DNA of 64,000 bases from contig NZ_JACCHQ010000030.1 of assembly GCF_016031655.1 (NCBI RefSeq), forward strand, positions 1-64,000, written 5' to 3'. Within the stretch, counting starts at the first letter, position 1, and the number at the start of each line of letters is the position of its first letter. The notes under the pieces were generated by a model. That model saw only the letters and a list, made by a program, of their open reading frames with translations. It ran no database searches and had not been told where the DNA came from. The position numbers and the translations under genes are program-made. Below are positions 51,497-59,772 of this stretch, piece by piece. This stretch comes from Bradyrhizobium glycinis. Lineage in GTDB: Bacteria; Pseudomonadota; Alphaproteobacteria; Rhizobiales; Xanthobacteraceae.

Positions 51497-51612
51497 GACC
51501 TGTTCCACGTTTCCCCGAGTTAAGTGACTGTAAAATCGAGAAGTTTTCTCAACCGGGAGCCGTTCCCTGGATAGGCACAATTCCAGCTGCGCCAAAAAGT
51601 TCCCAGCTCGGC

Positions 51613-51637
51613 GGAACTTTTGTTGACGTGAGGCGTA
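51613..51637 (+). promoter_or_regulatory. EcfG-type promoter upstream of phyR
   Basis: GGAAC (51613-51617), 16-bp spacer, CGTA (51634-51637). The GGAAC element is one arm of an inverted repeat (aaaagttcc 51595-51603 with ggaactttt 51613-51621). So a GGAAC box also faces nepR on the other strand, but no good CGTT is found at 16-17 bp from it. Confidence 0.55.
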
Positions 51638-51727
51638 GACAGGCCAGCAGGGGAACCTGGGCCCCCCGCGTGATGCCTGACCTCAGGATTGCACCTCAAG
51701 GTTGGCCCGAAGACGAATGGAGTGGGG

Positions 51728-52534
51728 ATGTCCCGTTCACAGGTAGTTGCTGAACACTTGCCGTTGTTGCGCCGGTACGCGCGGGCTCTGACAGGCAGCC
51801 AGGCCTCCGGCGACGCCTATGTCGCGGCCATGTTGGAAGCCATGCTGGGGGATCCGTCGGTGCTCGACGAGAGCCACGGGCCCCGGGCCGGCCTGTTCCG
51901 GCTGTTCACCCAGATCTGGAATTCGGTTTCCATCAACGACGATGCCGAGGTGACGACCCTGCCGATGCCGCCGGAGAGGCGGCTGTCCAACATCACCCCG
52001 CTGCCGCGCCAGGCCTTCCTGCTGCTCTCGCTCGAGGGCTTTTCGGAAGAGGAAGTCGCCTTCATTCTCGGCACCGATGTTGCCGAGACGCGCCGTCTTG
52101 CGGACGCAGCCGGACGCGAAATGGCCGCCGAGATCGCCACCGACGTGCTGATCATCGAGGACGAGACCTTCATCGCCATGGATCTCGAGAGTCTGGTGAA
52201 GAATCTCGGCCACAACGTCGTCGGCGTCGCACGCACCCATGCCGATGCGGTGGCGCTGGCCAAGAACAAGCGGCCCGGCCTGATCCTCGCCGATATCCAG
52301 CTTGCCGACGGCTCGTCGGGCCTGGACGCCGTCAACGAGCTGCTGCGCACCTTCGAGGTGCCGGTGGTGTTCATCACGGCCTATCCGGAGCGCTTCCTCA
52401 CCGGCGAGCGTCCCGAGCCGGCATTCCTGATCTCAAAGCCGTTCCAGCCCGCGATGGTATCGGCGGTGGCGAGCCAGGCGCTGTTCTTCCAGCGCAACTC
52501 GCGCAACCGCACGCCCAAAGCGCCTGCGGCGTAA
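51728..52534 (+). CDS. phyR: General stress response regulator PhyR
   Basis: The 268-residue protein has an N-terminal sigma-like domain (LPLLRRYARALTGSQASGDA; ERRLSNITPLPRQAFLLLSLEGFSEEEVAFILG, split as shown: LPRQAFLLLSLEGFSEEEV and AFILGTDVAETRRLADAAG) and a C-terminal receiver domain. The phosphate acceptor is the Asp of LILADIQLAD, with acidic residues in LIIEDETF and the lysine in ISKPF. The VFITAYPERFLTGERPEP segment is the FATGUY-type variant. When phosphorylated it binds NepR and frees EcfG. GGAG precedes the ATG. No histidine kinase is adjacent. Confidence 0.94.
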   Translation: MSRSQVVAEHLPLLRRYARALTGSQASGDAYVAAMLEAMLGDPSVLDESHGPRAGLFRLFTQIWNSVSINDDAEVTTLPMPPERRLSNITPLPRQAFLLLSLEGFSEEEVAFILGTDVAETRRLADAAGREMAAEIATDVLIIEDETFIAMDLESLVKNLGHNVVGVARTHADAVALAKNKRPGLILADIQLADGSSGLDAVNELLRTFEVPVVFITAYPERFLTGERPEPAFLISKPFQPAMVSAVASQALFFQRNSRNRTPKAPAA

Positions 52535-52553
52535 GGCGAAACCTATCGACCAT

Positions 52554-52585
52554 GAGGACGGCGCGTCGCAAGGCGCGCCGTTCTC
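52554..52585. terminator. Hairpin between convergent phyR and the TonB-C-domain gene
   Basis: Gaggacggcgcg (52554-52565) pairs with cgcgccgttctc (52574-52585), one wobble, 8-base loop. There is no T tract on either side, so it may need help to terminate. Confidence 0.5.
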
Positions 52586-52613
52586 GTCTGTGGCGGCTAC
52601 GTCCTGCTCTGCC

Positions 52614-53471
52614 TCAGCAACCGCGGCAGATGCGGCGAAGCATCGCGTTCAGCTTTGTATCATCCGGCCCAGGGGATTTCGCATTCAGTCTGGCCTGGCC
52701 CTCGATCCAGGATTGAAGCAGTTTCTCGCCTTCTGGCGACGGCGCCAGGTTTGGCTGCATCCCGTCGAAAGCTACGAGAACGGTTACTCTTTGCAGGTCG
52801 TCCTTTGCGTCGGCGGGCGGTTTCGGGAACGGCACCGATCGCTCGACCATCGCCAACGTCGCGGCGTCCAGCGGTGCGAAGCCCGTGCTTTCCACCAAAG
52901 CGCTTGAGATCAATTTGCCCGAGCGATCGACCACGAATGTGACGCCGGCATCAGCCCTTCGCCCGATCGCCTGGGGAGGAAATATTCTGTTGCGCCAGAC
53001 ATGCTCGGTGATCGCCTTGCGCCAAGCGGCTATGGCCCCGGACTCTGCGAGGCCGGAAGCCGGTGTGCTCAGCACGAGACCGTTGTTCGGCACCTGGAAT
53101 TGACGGCCCTTGAAGACAATCGGGACCAAGAAATGGAAAGTTTCTTCCTTCAGCTCCGAAGGTGGCTCGGGAAACGGTTGGGCGCGGGCGACGATTTCCA
53201 GCGCAGCATCGTCGAGCAGTCGCGAGCCGCTGCTCGCAGCCAGTCCCCGCGAGACCAATTTGCCGGACCTGTCGATGACGAAGCCCACCTTGGCCTCACC
53301 GGTTTGCCCCAGGGCCTGGGCTGGTAATAATCTGCTCTTGGCGATGTGTGCTGACAGCCTCGTCTTCCAGGCCTGGGCACTTTCGCTCTGCGTTTCAGTC
53401 TGTGCGTGCGCCGGGAAAGCGGCGAGGAATCCGAGAAATGCGGCCAGTAAGGGGATTTTCATGTGCATCAT
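52614..53471 (-). CDS. Exported protein with two TonB C-terminal domains
   Basis: A 285-residue protein. A signal peptide (KIPLLAAFLGFLAAFPAHAQ) is followed by two copies of the TonB_C fold: RLLPAQALGQTGEAKVGFVIDRSGKLVSRGL with LDDAALEIVARAQPFPEPP, and RIFPPQAIGRRADAGVTFVVDRSGKLISSAL (cited in parts: AGVTFVVDRSGKLISSAL) with LDAATLAMVERSVPFPKPP. True TonB has one such domain, an N-terminal membrane anchor and a Pro/Lys-rich spacer; those are missing. It is therefore probably a soluble or envelope protein of other function. The start is one of three clustered ATGs; the outermost is used. Confidence 0.78.
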   Translation of the reverse strand: MMHMKIPLLAAFLGFLAAFPAHAQTETQSESAQAWKTRLSAHIAKSRLLPAQALGQTGEAKVGFVIDRSGKLVSRGLAASSGSRLLDDAALEIVARAQPFPEPPSELKEETFHFLVPIVFKGRQFQVPNNGLVLSTPASGLAESGAIAAWRKAITEHVWRNRIFPPQAIGRRADAGVTFVVDRSGKLISSALVESTGFAPLDAATLAMVERSVPFPKPPADAKDDLQRVTVLVAFDGMQPNLAPSPEGEKLLQSWIEGQARLNAKSPGPDDTKLNAMLRRICRGC

Positions 53472-53650
53472 TGGGGATACTAATCGCCGGCCGGTTGATT
53501 GCAAGGTTCGTTGCGCGCATCGCGTTCACCCCGGTTTGGGGTGATGGAGCGACCGCGAGCCCGGCCGCTTGACGCCGTCCAAATTGCCCCGTTGATACGT
53601 CGGGCCGATGACGTCCATCGCAGCCTCAAGCCGCCGGGAGGATACGGACC

Positions 53651-54265
53651 ATGGACCAGCAACTCCTCGATCGTCTTGCCATCCGCGACCTCGTCGAGAA
53701 CTGGGCGGTGTGGCGCGACGCCGGCGACTGGGAGCGCTTTGCCACGGTCTGGCACGAAGAGGGCTGGATGTCGGCGACCTGGTTTCAGGGGCCGGCGCGG
53801 GATTTCATGCGCGTCAGCCAGGAGGGTTTTGCCAGGGGCGTGCGCATCCTGCACTTCCTCGGCGGCACCAGCATCGATCTTGCGGGTGCGCGAGCGATCG
53901 CGCAGACCAAGATGACCATCTCGCAGCGCGGCCTCGTGCACGACGTGCTCTGCGACGTCGTTTGCACCGGACGCTTCTACGATTTCCTGGAGAAGCGGCA
54001 CGACAAATCAGGCATCGGCAAATGGGGCATCGTCCGCCGCCAGCCGATCTACGAGAAGGACCGGATCGACCCGGTCGATCCCGCCGCGACGCTTCGGCTC
54101 GACCAGAAAGTGCTCGCTGCACTCCCAGAAGGCTACCGCCACCTCGCCTACATGCAGGAGCTGATCGGCTACAAGGTCAAGCGCGACATGCCGGGGCTCA
54201 CCGGCGCTGAGGTCGAGAAGCTCTATGGCGAGGGCCGGGAGTGGCTGGCAGGAACGGCGAAGTAG
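53651..54265 (+). CDS. SnoaL-like / NTF2-fold protein
   Basis: 204 residues. The opening LLDRLAIRDLVENWAVWRDAGDWERFATVWHEEGWM (in part: RLAIRDLVENWAVWRDAGDW) is the usual SnoaL/NTF2-like start, and WHEEGWMSATWFQGP the second block. The later part contains QTKMTISQRGLVHDVLCDVVC. Such cone-shaped folds serve as isomerases, dehydratases or binding proteins; no substrate can be named. GGAGG precedes the ATG. It is followed by a hairpin. Confidence 0.75.
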   Translation: MDQQLLDRLAIRDLVENWAVWRDAGDWERFATVWHEEGWMSATWFQGPARDFMRVSQEGFARGVRILHFLGGTSIDLAGARAIAQTKMTISQRGLVHDVLCDVVCTGRFYDFLEKRHDKSGIGKWGIVRRQPIYEKDRIDPVDPAATLRLDQKVLAALPEGYRHLAYMQELIGYKVKRDMPGLTGAEVEKLYGEGREWLAGTAK

Positions 54266-54282
54266 ACGCCAGACAAAAGTAA

Positions 54283-54311
54283 GGCGCGACTGGCATCACC
54301 ACAGTCGCGCC
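54283..54311 (+). terminator. Hairpin after the SnoaL-like gene
   Basis: Ggcgcgactg (54283-54292) and cagtcgcgcc (54302-54311) form a perfect 10-bp stem. No T tract follows, so confidence is moderate. A second weaker dyad (gccggct/agccggc, 54319-54351) follows. Confidence 0.5.
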
Positions 54312-54451
54312 CTACGTCGCCGGCTTATGGGGCAGGGGGGAATAGCCGGCTGCTGAGACGACTCCCGTGGGCGAAAGTCGTTCCACGGCTCGCGAAATAT
54401 TTTGCCGGTCTGCAGCATTTTTCGCACACGGTTAAGTGATCGTAGCTGTCG

Positions 54452-54477
54452 AGAACCCCCGATCCTGCGGCGGCGTT
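54452..54477 (+). promoter_or_regulatory. Candidate EcfG-type promoter (one mismatch)
   Basis: AGAAC (54452-54456), 17-bp spacer, CGTT (54474-54477). The -10-like element is exact and the -35-like element differs at its first base. It lies 37 bp upstream of the ATG at 54515. Confidence 0.35.
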
Positions 54478-54514
54478 GTTCCCGTGACCGCTATGGGGCC
54501 GAGGGATCGCAGCC

Positions 54515-54937
54515 ATGTCACAGATTCAAAAGGTTTTTTTGAGTGCAATAGCGGTCGTCGCCACGCTCGGTGCCGTGCAACTGGCCTCCGGCCACGACCT
54601 CGCGGACCGCTGGCAGGCGGTCGCCGACATTCCCAGCGGCACCTCCAACGTCGTCCCGGGCCACAACGTCAACCGCGCCGCCAAGGCAGACCGGCTCGCC
54701 GAGATCAAGCCGGCAGCCGTTCCCACCCGCACGGTGTCGATGCGGCTGAACGACCTTGCCGATACGTCGGTTCTGTTGCGGGTTCCCGCGGTCATCGAGA
54801 CCGGCAATGCCAAGACCCCGGTGCTGCTTCAGAACCAGAAGAAGCCTCGCAACAAGCCGACGATCGCCTGTGAGCCGATGGTCAGCTCGCTGACGGAGGT
54901 CGCAAGGCTGCTCCAGCCCGGCCGCTGCGTGACCTGA
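54515..54937 (+). CDS. Small exported protein with NRAAKADRL motif, unknown function
   Basis: The 140-residue protein has an N-terminal signal or anchor (MSQIQKVFLSAIAVVATLGA) followed by HDLADRWQAVADIPSG. The motif NRAAKADRL (54671-54697) lies about residue 53, as in the gene at 20318. The C-terminal half has a basic segment (KKPRNKPTIACEPMVSSLTE) and two cysteines. Codon use matches the window, and GAGGG precedes the ATG. I do not recognise the family. Confidence 0.7.
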   Translation: MSQIQKVFLSAIAVVATLGAVQLASGHDLADRWQAVADIPSGTSNVVPGHNVNRAAKADRLAEIKPAAVPTRTVSMRLNDLADTSVLLRVPAVIETGNAKTPVLLQNQKKPRNKPTIACEPMVSSLTEVARLLQPGRCVT

Positions 54938-54980
54938 TCCGCGCCGCCAGCGTACTTGGCGGACCCAGACTTCACATCCT

Positions 54981-55011
54981 CTTGATCCGCCGTTGCCTCG
55001 CGCTATATCCG
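54981..55011 (+). promoter_or_regulatory. RpoH (sigma-32)-type promoter for htpG
   Basis: CTTGAT (54981-54986), 15 bp, then GCTATATCCG (55002-55011). This matches the alphaproteobacterial RpoH -10 pattern (CYTATNTNNG) at nine of ten positions. It is 34 bp from the htpG ATG. An overlapping sigma-70 reading (TTGATC/TATATC) is also possible. Confidence 0.5.
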
Positions 55012-55044
55012 GGTTCCCTCCCTTTTGTTTGACCGGGTAAGCGC

Positions 55045-56922
55045 ATGACGACGTCAGATACGGCTGTGCATACGCAGCCTTTCCAGGCCGAAGTTTCCGA
55101 ACTGCTGCACCTGATGGTGCACTCCGTTTATTCGGAAACCGACATCTTCCTTCGCGAGCTCATCTCCAACGCCTCCGATGCCTGCGACAAGCTGCGCTAC
55201 GAGGCCATCGCCAGTCCCGCTCTGCTGGCCGAGGGCGACGCCCTCAAGATCCGCATCATCCCGAACAAGACGGCCAGGACGCTCACGATCGCCGACAACG
55301 GCATCGGCATGGAGCGGCAGGAGCTGATCGACCATCTCGGCACCATCGCCCGCTCCGGCACCAAGGCGTTCGTGTCCAAGCTGAAAGAGGCCAAGGACGG
55401 GCTCGGCCTGATCGGTCAGTTCGGCGTCGGCTTCTATTCCGCCTTCATGGTCGCCGAGAAGATCGTCGTGGTCAGCCGCCGTGCCGGCGAGAGCGATGTC
55501 TGGACCTGGACGTCCTCCGGCGGCTCCGGCTTCGAGATCGCCCGTGCCAGCGACGAGGAGGCGGCGCGCGTGACGCGCGGCACCGAGATCGTCCTGCACC
55601 TGAAGGACGACGCCAAGAAATATCTCGAGACCTACGAGATCGAGCGCATCGTCACCGCCTATTCCGACAACATCCTGTTTCCGATCGAGCTCTTGCCCGA
55701 ACAAGGCGAGCCGCGCCAGATCAATTCGGCGAGCGCGCTGTGGCAGCGCTCCAAATCCGAGCTGACGGCTGACGATTACAAGAAGGCCTATCAGCAGATC
55801 GCTTCCGCTTTCGACGATCCCGCGATGACGCTGCACTACCGCGCGGAAGGACGTTACTCATACGCCGTGCTGCTGTTCGCGCCCTCGGCCAAGCCGTTTG
55901 ACCTGTTCGAGCCGAACCGCAAGGGCCGCGTGAAGCTCTACGTGCGCCGCGTCTTCATCACCGACGATGCCGACCTCTTGCCAGGGTACCTGCGCTTCAT
56001 CCGCGGCGTGGTCGACAGCGAGGATCTTCCGCTCAACATTTCGCGCGAGATGCTCCAGAACAATCCGCAGCTGGCGCAGATTCGCAAAGCCGTGGCGACC
56101 CGGGTCGTGTCCGAGCTCGAAAGCCTTGCCGAGAAGGATCCGGAGAACTTTGCCAAGATCTGGGACGCCTTCGGCGCGGTGCTGAAGGAAGGCATCTACG
56201 AGGACTTCGAACGGCGCGAAAAGCTGCTGGCGCTGTCGCGCTTCACCACCACGTCGGGCGAGAAGCGGTCGCTGAAGCAGGTTGTCGCCGATTTCAAGCC
56301 GAACCAGACCGAGATCTATTATCTCGTCGGCGACAGCATCGAGCGGCTGAAGTCCAATCCGCGGCTGGAAGCTGCGACCGCGCGCGGCATCGAGGTGCTG
56401 CTGCTGTCGGATCCCGTCGACGCGTTCTGGACCTCGATGCCCTCGGATTTCGAAGGCAAGCCGCTGAAGTCGCTGAGCCAGGGCGATCTCAATCTCGATT
56501 TGATCCCGCGTATCGACGATAAGGACGAGCCGAAGAAGGACGAGCCAGCTGCGGACGAAGCAGCCACCATCGCGGTGATCAAGGCCGCGCTCGGCGAGCG
56601 CGTCAGCGACGTCAAGGCCTCGACGCGCCTCACCAGCTCGGCCTCCTGTCTCGTCGCCGACAGTCAGGGCCCGAGCCGCGAGCTCGAGCGTATCTTGTCG
56701 CAGCAGAATCGTGGCATGAAGACCAAGCCGATCCTCGAGATCAATTTGCGCCATCCGCTGGTCACCGCGGTCACCAAGGCGCAAGCGGGCTCGAAGGTCG
56801 TCGACGATCTCAGCCTGCTCCTGCTCGAACAGGCGCAGATTCTGGACGGCGAATTGCCGGAAGACCCGGCTGCGTTCGCGGCACGGCTGAACCGGCTCGT
56901 GTTGCAGGGGCTCGGCGGCTAG
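55045..56922 (+). CDS. htpG: Hsp90-family chaperone HtpG
   Basis: 625 residues, the normal length. The N-terminal ATPase domain (GHKL) has the N-box FLRELISNASDACDKLRYE in parts (NASDACDKLRYE), DNGIGM, and GLIGQFGVGFYSAFMVA. The middle domain contains LPLNISREMLQ and the C-terminal dimerisation domain ends LLLLEQAQILDGELPEDPA. It assists folding under heat and other stress. A likely RpoH promoter precedes it. The gene is monocistronic as far as visible. Confidence 0.95.
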   Translation: MTTSDTAVHTQPFQAEVSELLHLMVHSVYSETDIFLRELISNASDACDKLRYEAIASPALLAEGDALKIRIIPNKTARTLTIADNGIGMERQELIDHLGTIARSGTKAFVSKLKEAKDGLGLIGQFGVGFYSAFMVAEKIVVVSRRAGESDVWTWTSSGGSGFEIARASDEEAARVTRGTEIVLHLKDDAKKYLETYEIERIVTAYSDNILFPIELLPEQGEPRQINSASALWQRSKSELTADDYKKAYQQIASAFDDPAMTLHYRAEGRYSYAVLLFAPSAKPFDLFEPNRKGRVKLYVRRVFITDDADLLPGYLRFIRGVVDSEDLPLNISREMLQNNPQLAQIRKAVATRVVSELESLAEKDPENFAKIWDAFGAVLKEGIYEDFERREKLLALSRFTTTSGEKRSLKQVVADFKPNQTEIYYLVGDSIERLKSNPRLEAATARGIEVLLLSDPVDAFWTSMPSDFEGKPLKSLSQGDLNLDLIPRIDDKDEPKKDEPAADEAATIAVIKAALGERVSDVKASTRLTSSASCLVADSQGPSRELERILSQQNRGMKTKPILEINLRHPLVTAVTKAQAGSKVVDDLSLLLLEQAQILDGELPEDPAAFAARLNRLVLQGLGG

Positions 56923-57032
56923 CGCTGCCTCGCAGCATCATTCGGACCGCGCTTGACCTGGGTGTCCGATCGCTCGGCGCGCATCGCTTCTGGCGCTGCG
57001 CGTCCCGCTCACCTTGACGTCATCAGGTCTCA

Positions 57033-57058
57033 GGAACAGTCGCGGACGAGGAGATGTT
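57033..57058 (+). promoter_or_regulatory. Candidate EcfG-type promoter
   Basis: GGAAC (57033-57037), 17-bp spacer, TGTT (57055-57058). One deviation from CGTT. It lies 39 bp upstream of the DUF3551 gene's ATG. Confidence 0.4.
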
Positions 57059-57097
57059 GTGTCATATGAAGCGACGTCAGCAATTCGAGGATTTCCC

Positions 57098-57373
57098 ATG
57101 CGCTTGTCATTCCTCACTCTTACCGCGATCTTCACGCTGCTGGGCGCAGCGGATGCCAGTGCGCAGAGATACGATCCGGCCTTTCCCGTCTGCATGCACC
57201 GCTACGTCGGTGGCCCGAGTGGCGGAGGCGGTGACTATTTCGACTGCTCGTTTACCTCGTTGGAGCAGTGCCGCGCCACGGCCTCGGGCCTTGCCGCGAC
57301 CTGCGACCTCAATCCCTATTACGCCTTCAACGAGTCGCCGCCGCCGCGCCGGCGTCCCAGGAAGGTACACTGA
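57098..57373 (+). CDS. Small exported DUF3551-family protein
   Basis: The 91-residue protein has a signal peptide (MRLSFLTLTAIFTLLGAADASAQ) followed by the DUF3551 pattern: four cysteines in FPVCMHRYVGG, YFDCSFTSLEQC, then TCDLNPYYAF. A basic Pro/Arg tail closes it (PPPRRRPRKVH). Such proteins are numerous in Bradyrhizobium and their function is unknown. GAGGA precedes the ATG, and an EcfG-like promoter lies upstream. Confidence 0.82.
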   Translation: MRLSFLTLTAIFTLLGAADASAQRYDPAFPVCMHRYVGGPSGGGGDYFDCSFTSLEQCRATASGLAATCDLNPYYAFNESPPPRRRPRKVH

Positions 57374-57576
57374 GGCGAGCGGGACCAAAGCCCAGGACTT
57401 CTGCAATTCATTGCACTTTCGACCTGATCACACCCGTCGGCGCGCTGCCGGCTTGGCTGCGCCGCCGACGACAGTTAATCGCGCCCTAACCGGGCTTTAC
57501 CTTGTCTTTTAACGCCTAGGTCAGGGCGCGCGGGCTAAACTGCGGAAACCGCAGATCGCCCGAAAGAGTGAACAAT

Positions 57577-59382
57577 ATGACCACCGGCGTCATCGAGCAG
57601 CCGAAAGCCGCGCGCGCACCGTCGGCTTCCAAGATCTGGTTGAGGGCGATCGAGCTCACCGCGCGAATCGAAACGCTGCCGGGCCGCCTGTTCGCCGATG
57701 TCGTCGACGATTGGGCGCAGCGCCAACCGAACCGCGTCGCGCTGGTGGCGGAGGAGGCAAGCCTCGATTACCAAGGCCTGTCGAAGAGGATCAATCGCTA
57801 CGCCCGCTGGGCGCGCTCGGTCGGCCTTGCCAAGGGCGATACCGTTGCGCTGATCATGCCGAACGGCATCGACTATGTCGCGGCCTGGCTCGGAATCAGC
57901 CGTGTCGGCGGCGTGGTCGCGCTGATCAACACCAAGCTCGTCGGACAATCGCTTGCGCACTGCCTCGACGTCGCAATGCCCTCGCATGTCATCGTTGCGC
58001 ATCAGCTGACGGGAATCCTGGACAGCGCGGCGCCTCATCTGAAGGCGGACCCAAAAGTCTGGACGCATGGCGATAGCCGCAGCGAACGTGCGATCGACGT
58101 CGCACTTGCCGTTCTCGACGACGGCCCGCTTGCGCCCGAGGAGCACGGCGACGTCACGATCGACGATCGTGCGCTGCTGATCTACACCTCCGGCACCACT
58201 GGCCTGCCGAAAGCGGCCAGCATCAGCCACCGCCGCATCCTCAATTGGGGCTTCTGGTTCGCAGGCCTCACCAGCGCGACGCCACAGGATCGGCTCTACG
58301 ATTGTCTGCCGCTGTTCCATTCGGTCGGCGGCATCGTCGCGCCGTGCAGCATGCTGGCCGCCGGCGGTTCGGTGGTAATCGCCGAGAAATTCTCGGCCTC
58401 GCATTTCTGGTCCGACATCGTCCGGCACGACTGCACGCTGTTTCAATATATCGGCGAGCTCTGCCGTTACCTGCTCAAGGCGCCGCCCTCGGAATACGAG
58501 AACCGGCACCGCCTGCGGCTCGCCTGCGGCAACGGCCTACGCGGCGACATCTGGGAAGATTTCCAGGCGCGGTTCGCCATTCCGCGCATCCTCGAATTCT
58601 ACGCCGCGACCGAAGGCAATTTCTCGCTGTTCAATGTCGAGGGCCAGCCGGGCGCGATCGGCCGTATCCCGCCGCTGCTCGCGCACCGCTTTCCTGCCAG
58701 TCTCGTCAAGCTCGACCCCGATAGCGGCGCGCCGCTGCGCAATGCCGAGGGCTTCTGCATCGCCTGCAGCCGCGGCGAGGCCGGCGAAGCCATCGGCCGC
58801 ATCGGCACCGCGGACGAGGGCGGCGGGCGCTTCGAGGGCTACACCGATGCCGGCGAGACCGACAAGAAGATCCTGCGCGACGTCTTCGCCAAGGGCGATG
58901 CCTGGTTCCGCACCGGCGATCTGATGCGGATGGACGACAAGGGATTCTTCCATTTCGTCGATCGTATCGGCGACACGTTCCGCTGGAAGGGCGAGAATGT
59001 CGCGACCTCGGAGGTGAACGACGCTGTGCGCGATTTCACCGGCGTGGTCGATGCCACCACCTATGGCGTCAGCGTTCCCGGCGCCGACGGCCGGGCCGGC
59101 ATGAGCGCCATCGTCGCGAACGAGGGGTTTGACATCAGAGCGCTGCCCGCCCATCTGGCGCAACGCCTGCCGGTGTACGCCCGCCCCCTCTTCATCCGCA
59201 TCTCGCGCGAGCTCGATGCCACCGAGACCTTCAAGCAGAAGAAGGGCGAGCTCGCCCGCGAGGGATTTGATCCGGCCGCGATCTCCGATCCGCTGTTCAT
59301 GCTCGACCCGACAGTCGGCGCCTATGTCGCGCTGGACGCGGAGACGTATGCGGCCATCTCGGGCGGTATGATCAGGCTGTAG
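57577..59382 (+). CDS. Long-chain acyl-CoA synthetase, FATP-like (ANL family)
   Basis: The 601-residue adenylate-forming enzyme has the FATP/very-long-chain synthetase layout. The P-loop is LIYTSGTTGLPKAASISH, followed by a FATP-type FQYIGELCRYLLKAPPSE segment. Then come ILEFYAATEGNFSLFNVEG (the FATP signature region), RTGDLMRMDDKGFFHFVDRIGDTFRWKGENV (in parts, GDTFRWKGENVATSEV) and the C-terminal lysine in ATETFKQKKGEL. ATG 57577 was chosen over an in-frame GTG three codons earlier. It precedes the ACP operon by 145 bp. Confidence 0.88.
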   Translation: MTTGVIEQPKAARAPSASKIWLRAIELTARIETLPGRLFADVVDDWAQRQPNRVALVAEEASLDYQGLSKRINRYARWARSVGLAKGDTVALIMPNGIDYVAAWLGISRVGGVVALINTKLVGQSLAHCLDVAMPSHVIVAHQLTGILDSAAPHLKADPKVWTHGDSRSERAIDVALAVLDDGPLAPEEHGDVTIDDRALLIYTSGTTGLPKAASISHRRILNWGFWFAGLTSATPQDRLYDCLPLFHSVGGIVAPCSMLAAGGSVVIAEKFSASHFWSDIVRHDCTLFQYIGELCRYLLKAPPSEYENRHRLRLACGNGLRGDIWEDFQARFAIPRILEFYAATEGNFSLFNVEGQPGAIGRIPPLLAHRFPASLVKLDPDSGAPLRNAEGFCIACSRGEAGEAIGRIGTADEGGGRFEGYTDAGETDKKILRDVFAKGDAWFRTGDLMRMDDKGFFHFVDRIGDTFRWKGENVATSEVNDAVRDFTGVVDATTYGVSVPGADGRAGMSAIVANEGFDIRALPAHLAQRLPVYARPLFIRISRELDATETFKQKKGELAREGFDPAAISDPLFMLDPTVGAYVALDAETYAAISGGMIRL

Positions 59383-59526
59383 AGCAACCAAAATCGCCAG
59401 ATAGGTCCAATTTTATCTGAATTGTCCAAGAAGCCATTTACTTCTGTCGGGTAAACAGAGCGCCATGGGGAGGCGGACATCAAGAGCCGCCGTAACAACG
59501 AGATCGATAACAAAAGCGAGCCAGCC

Positions 59527-59772
59527 ATGTCGGTAAGGTCAAAGGTCATTGAAGCGATCCAGCAGATCGCCAAGGAGCAGCACGTCACGCTTCCCGCCCT
59601 CTCGGACGATCTGTCCCTGCACGAGACGGGCTTTGACTCGCTCGCCTTCGCAATCCTCGTCGCACGTCTGGAAGACGAGACCGGCATCGATCCCTTCACG
59701 ATTTCCGAGGACGCAGCGTTCCCCACCACGGTGGGCGATTTCGTGCGGGCCTACGAAAATGTCCCCGCGTGA
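59527..59772 (+). CDS. Discrete acyl carrier protein
   Basis: 81 residues. The ACP fold is clear: an N-terminal helix (KVIEAIQQIAKEQHV), then DDLSLHETGFDSLAFAILVARLED with the phosphopantetheine serine S38 in FDSLAF, and a closing helix (TVGDFVRAYEN). It is acidic, as usual. It is not the fatty-acid-synthesis AcpP (which has GADSLD). Its stop overlaps the next gene by 14 bp, and together with the ligase and reductase it forms a tight operon. The loaded acyl group is unknown. Confidence 0.85.
   Translation: MSVRSKVIEAIQQIAKEQHVTLPALSDDLSLHETGFDSLAFAILVARLEDETGIDPFTISEDAAFPTTVGDFVRAYENVPA

Noticed and set aside
51562..51603. Minus-strand EcfG promoter for nepR-ecfG
   Set aside because: GGAAC boxes at 51562-51566 and 51599-51603 have no CGTT-like element 16-17 bp downstream.
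57476..57492. Second CtrA box (TTAA-N7-CTAA)
   Set aside because: One half-site deviates and its distance and position relative to the ligase gene are not convincing.
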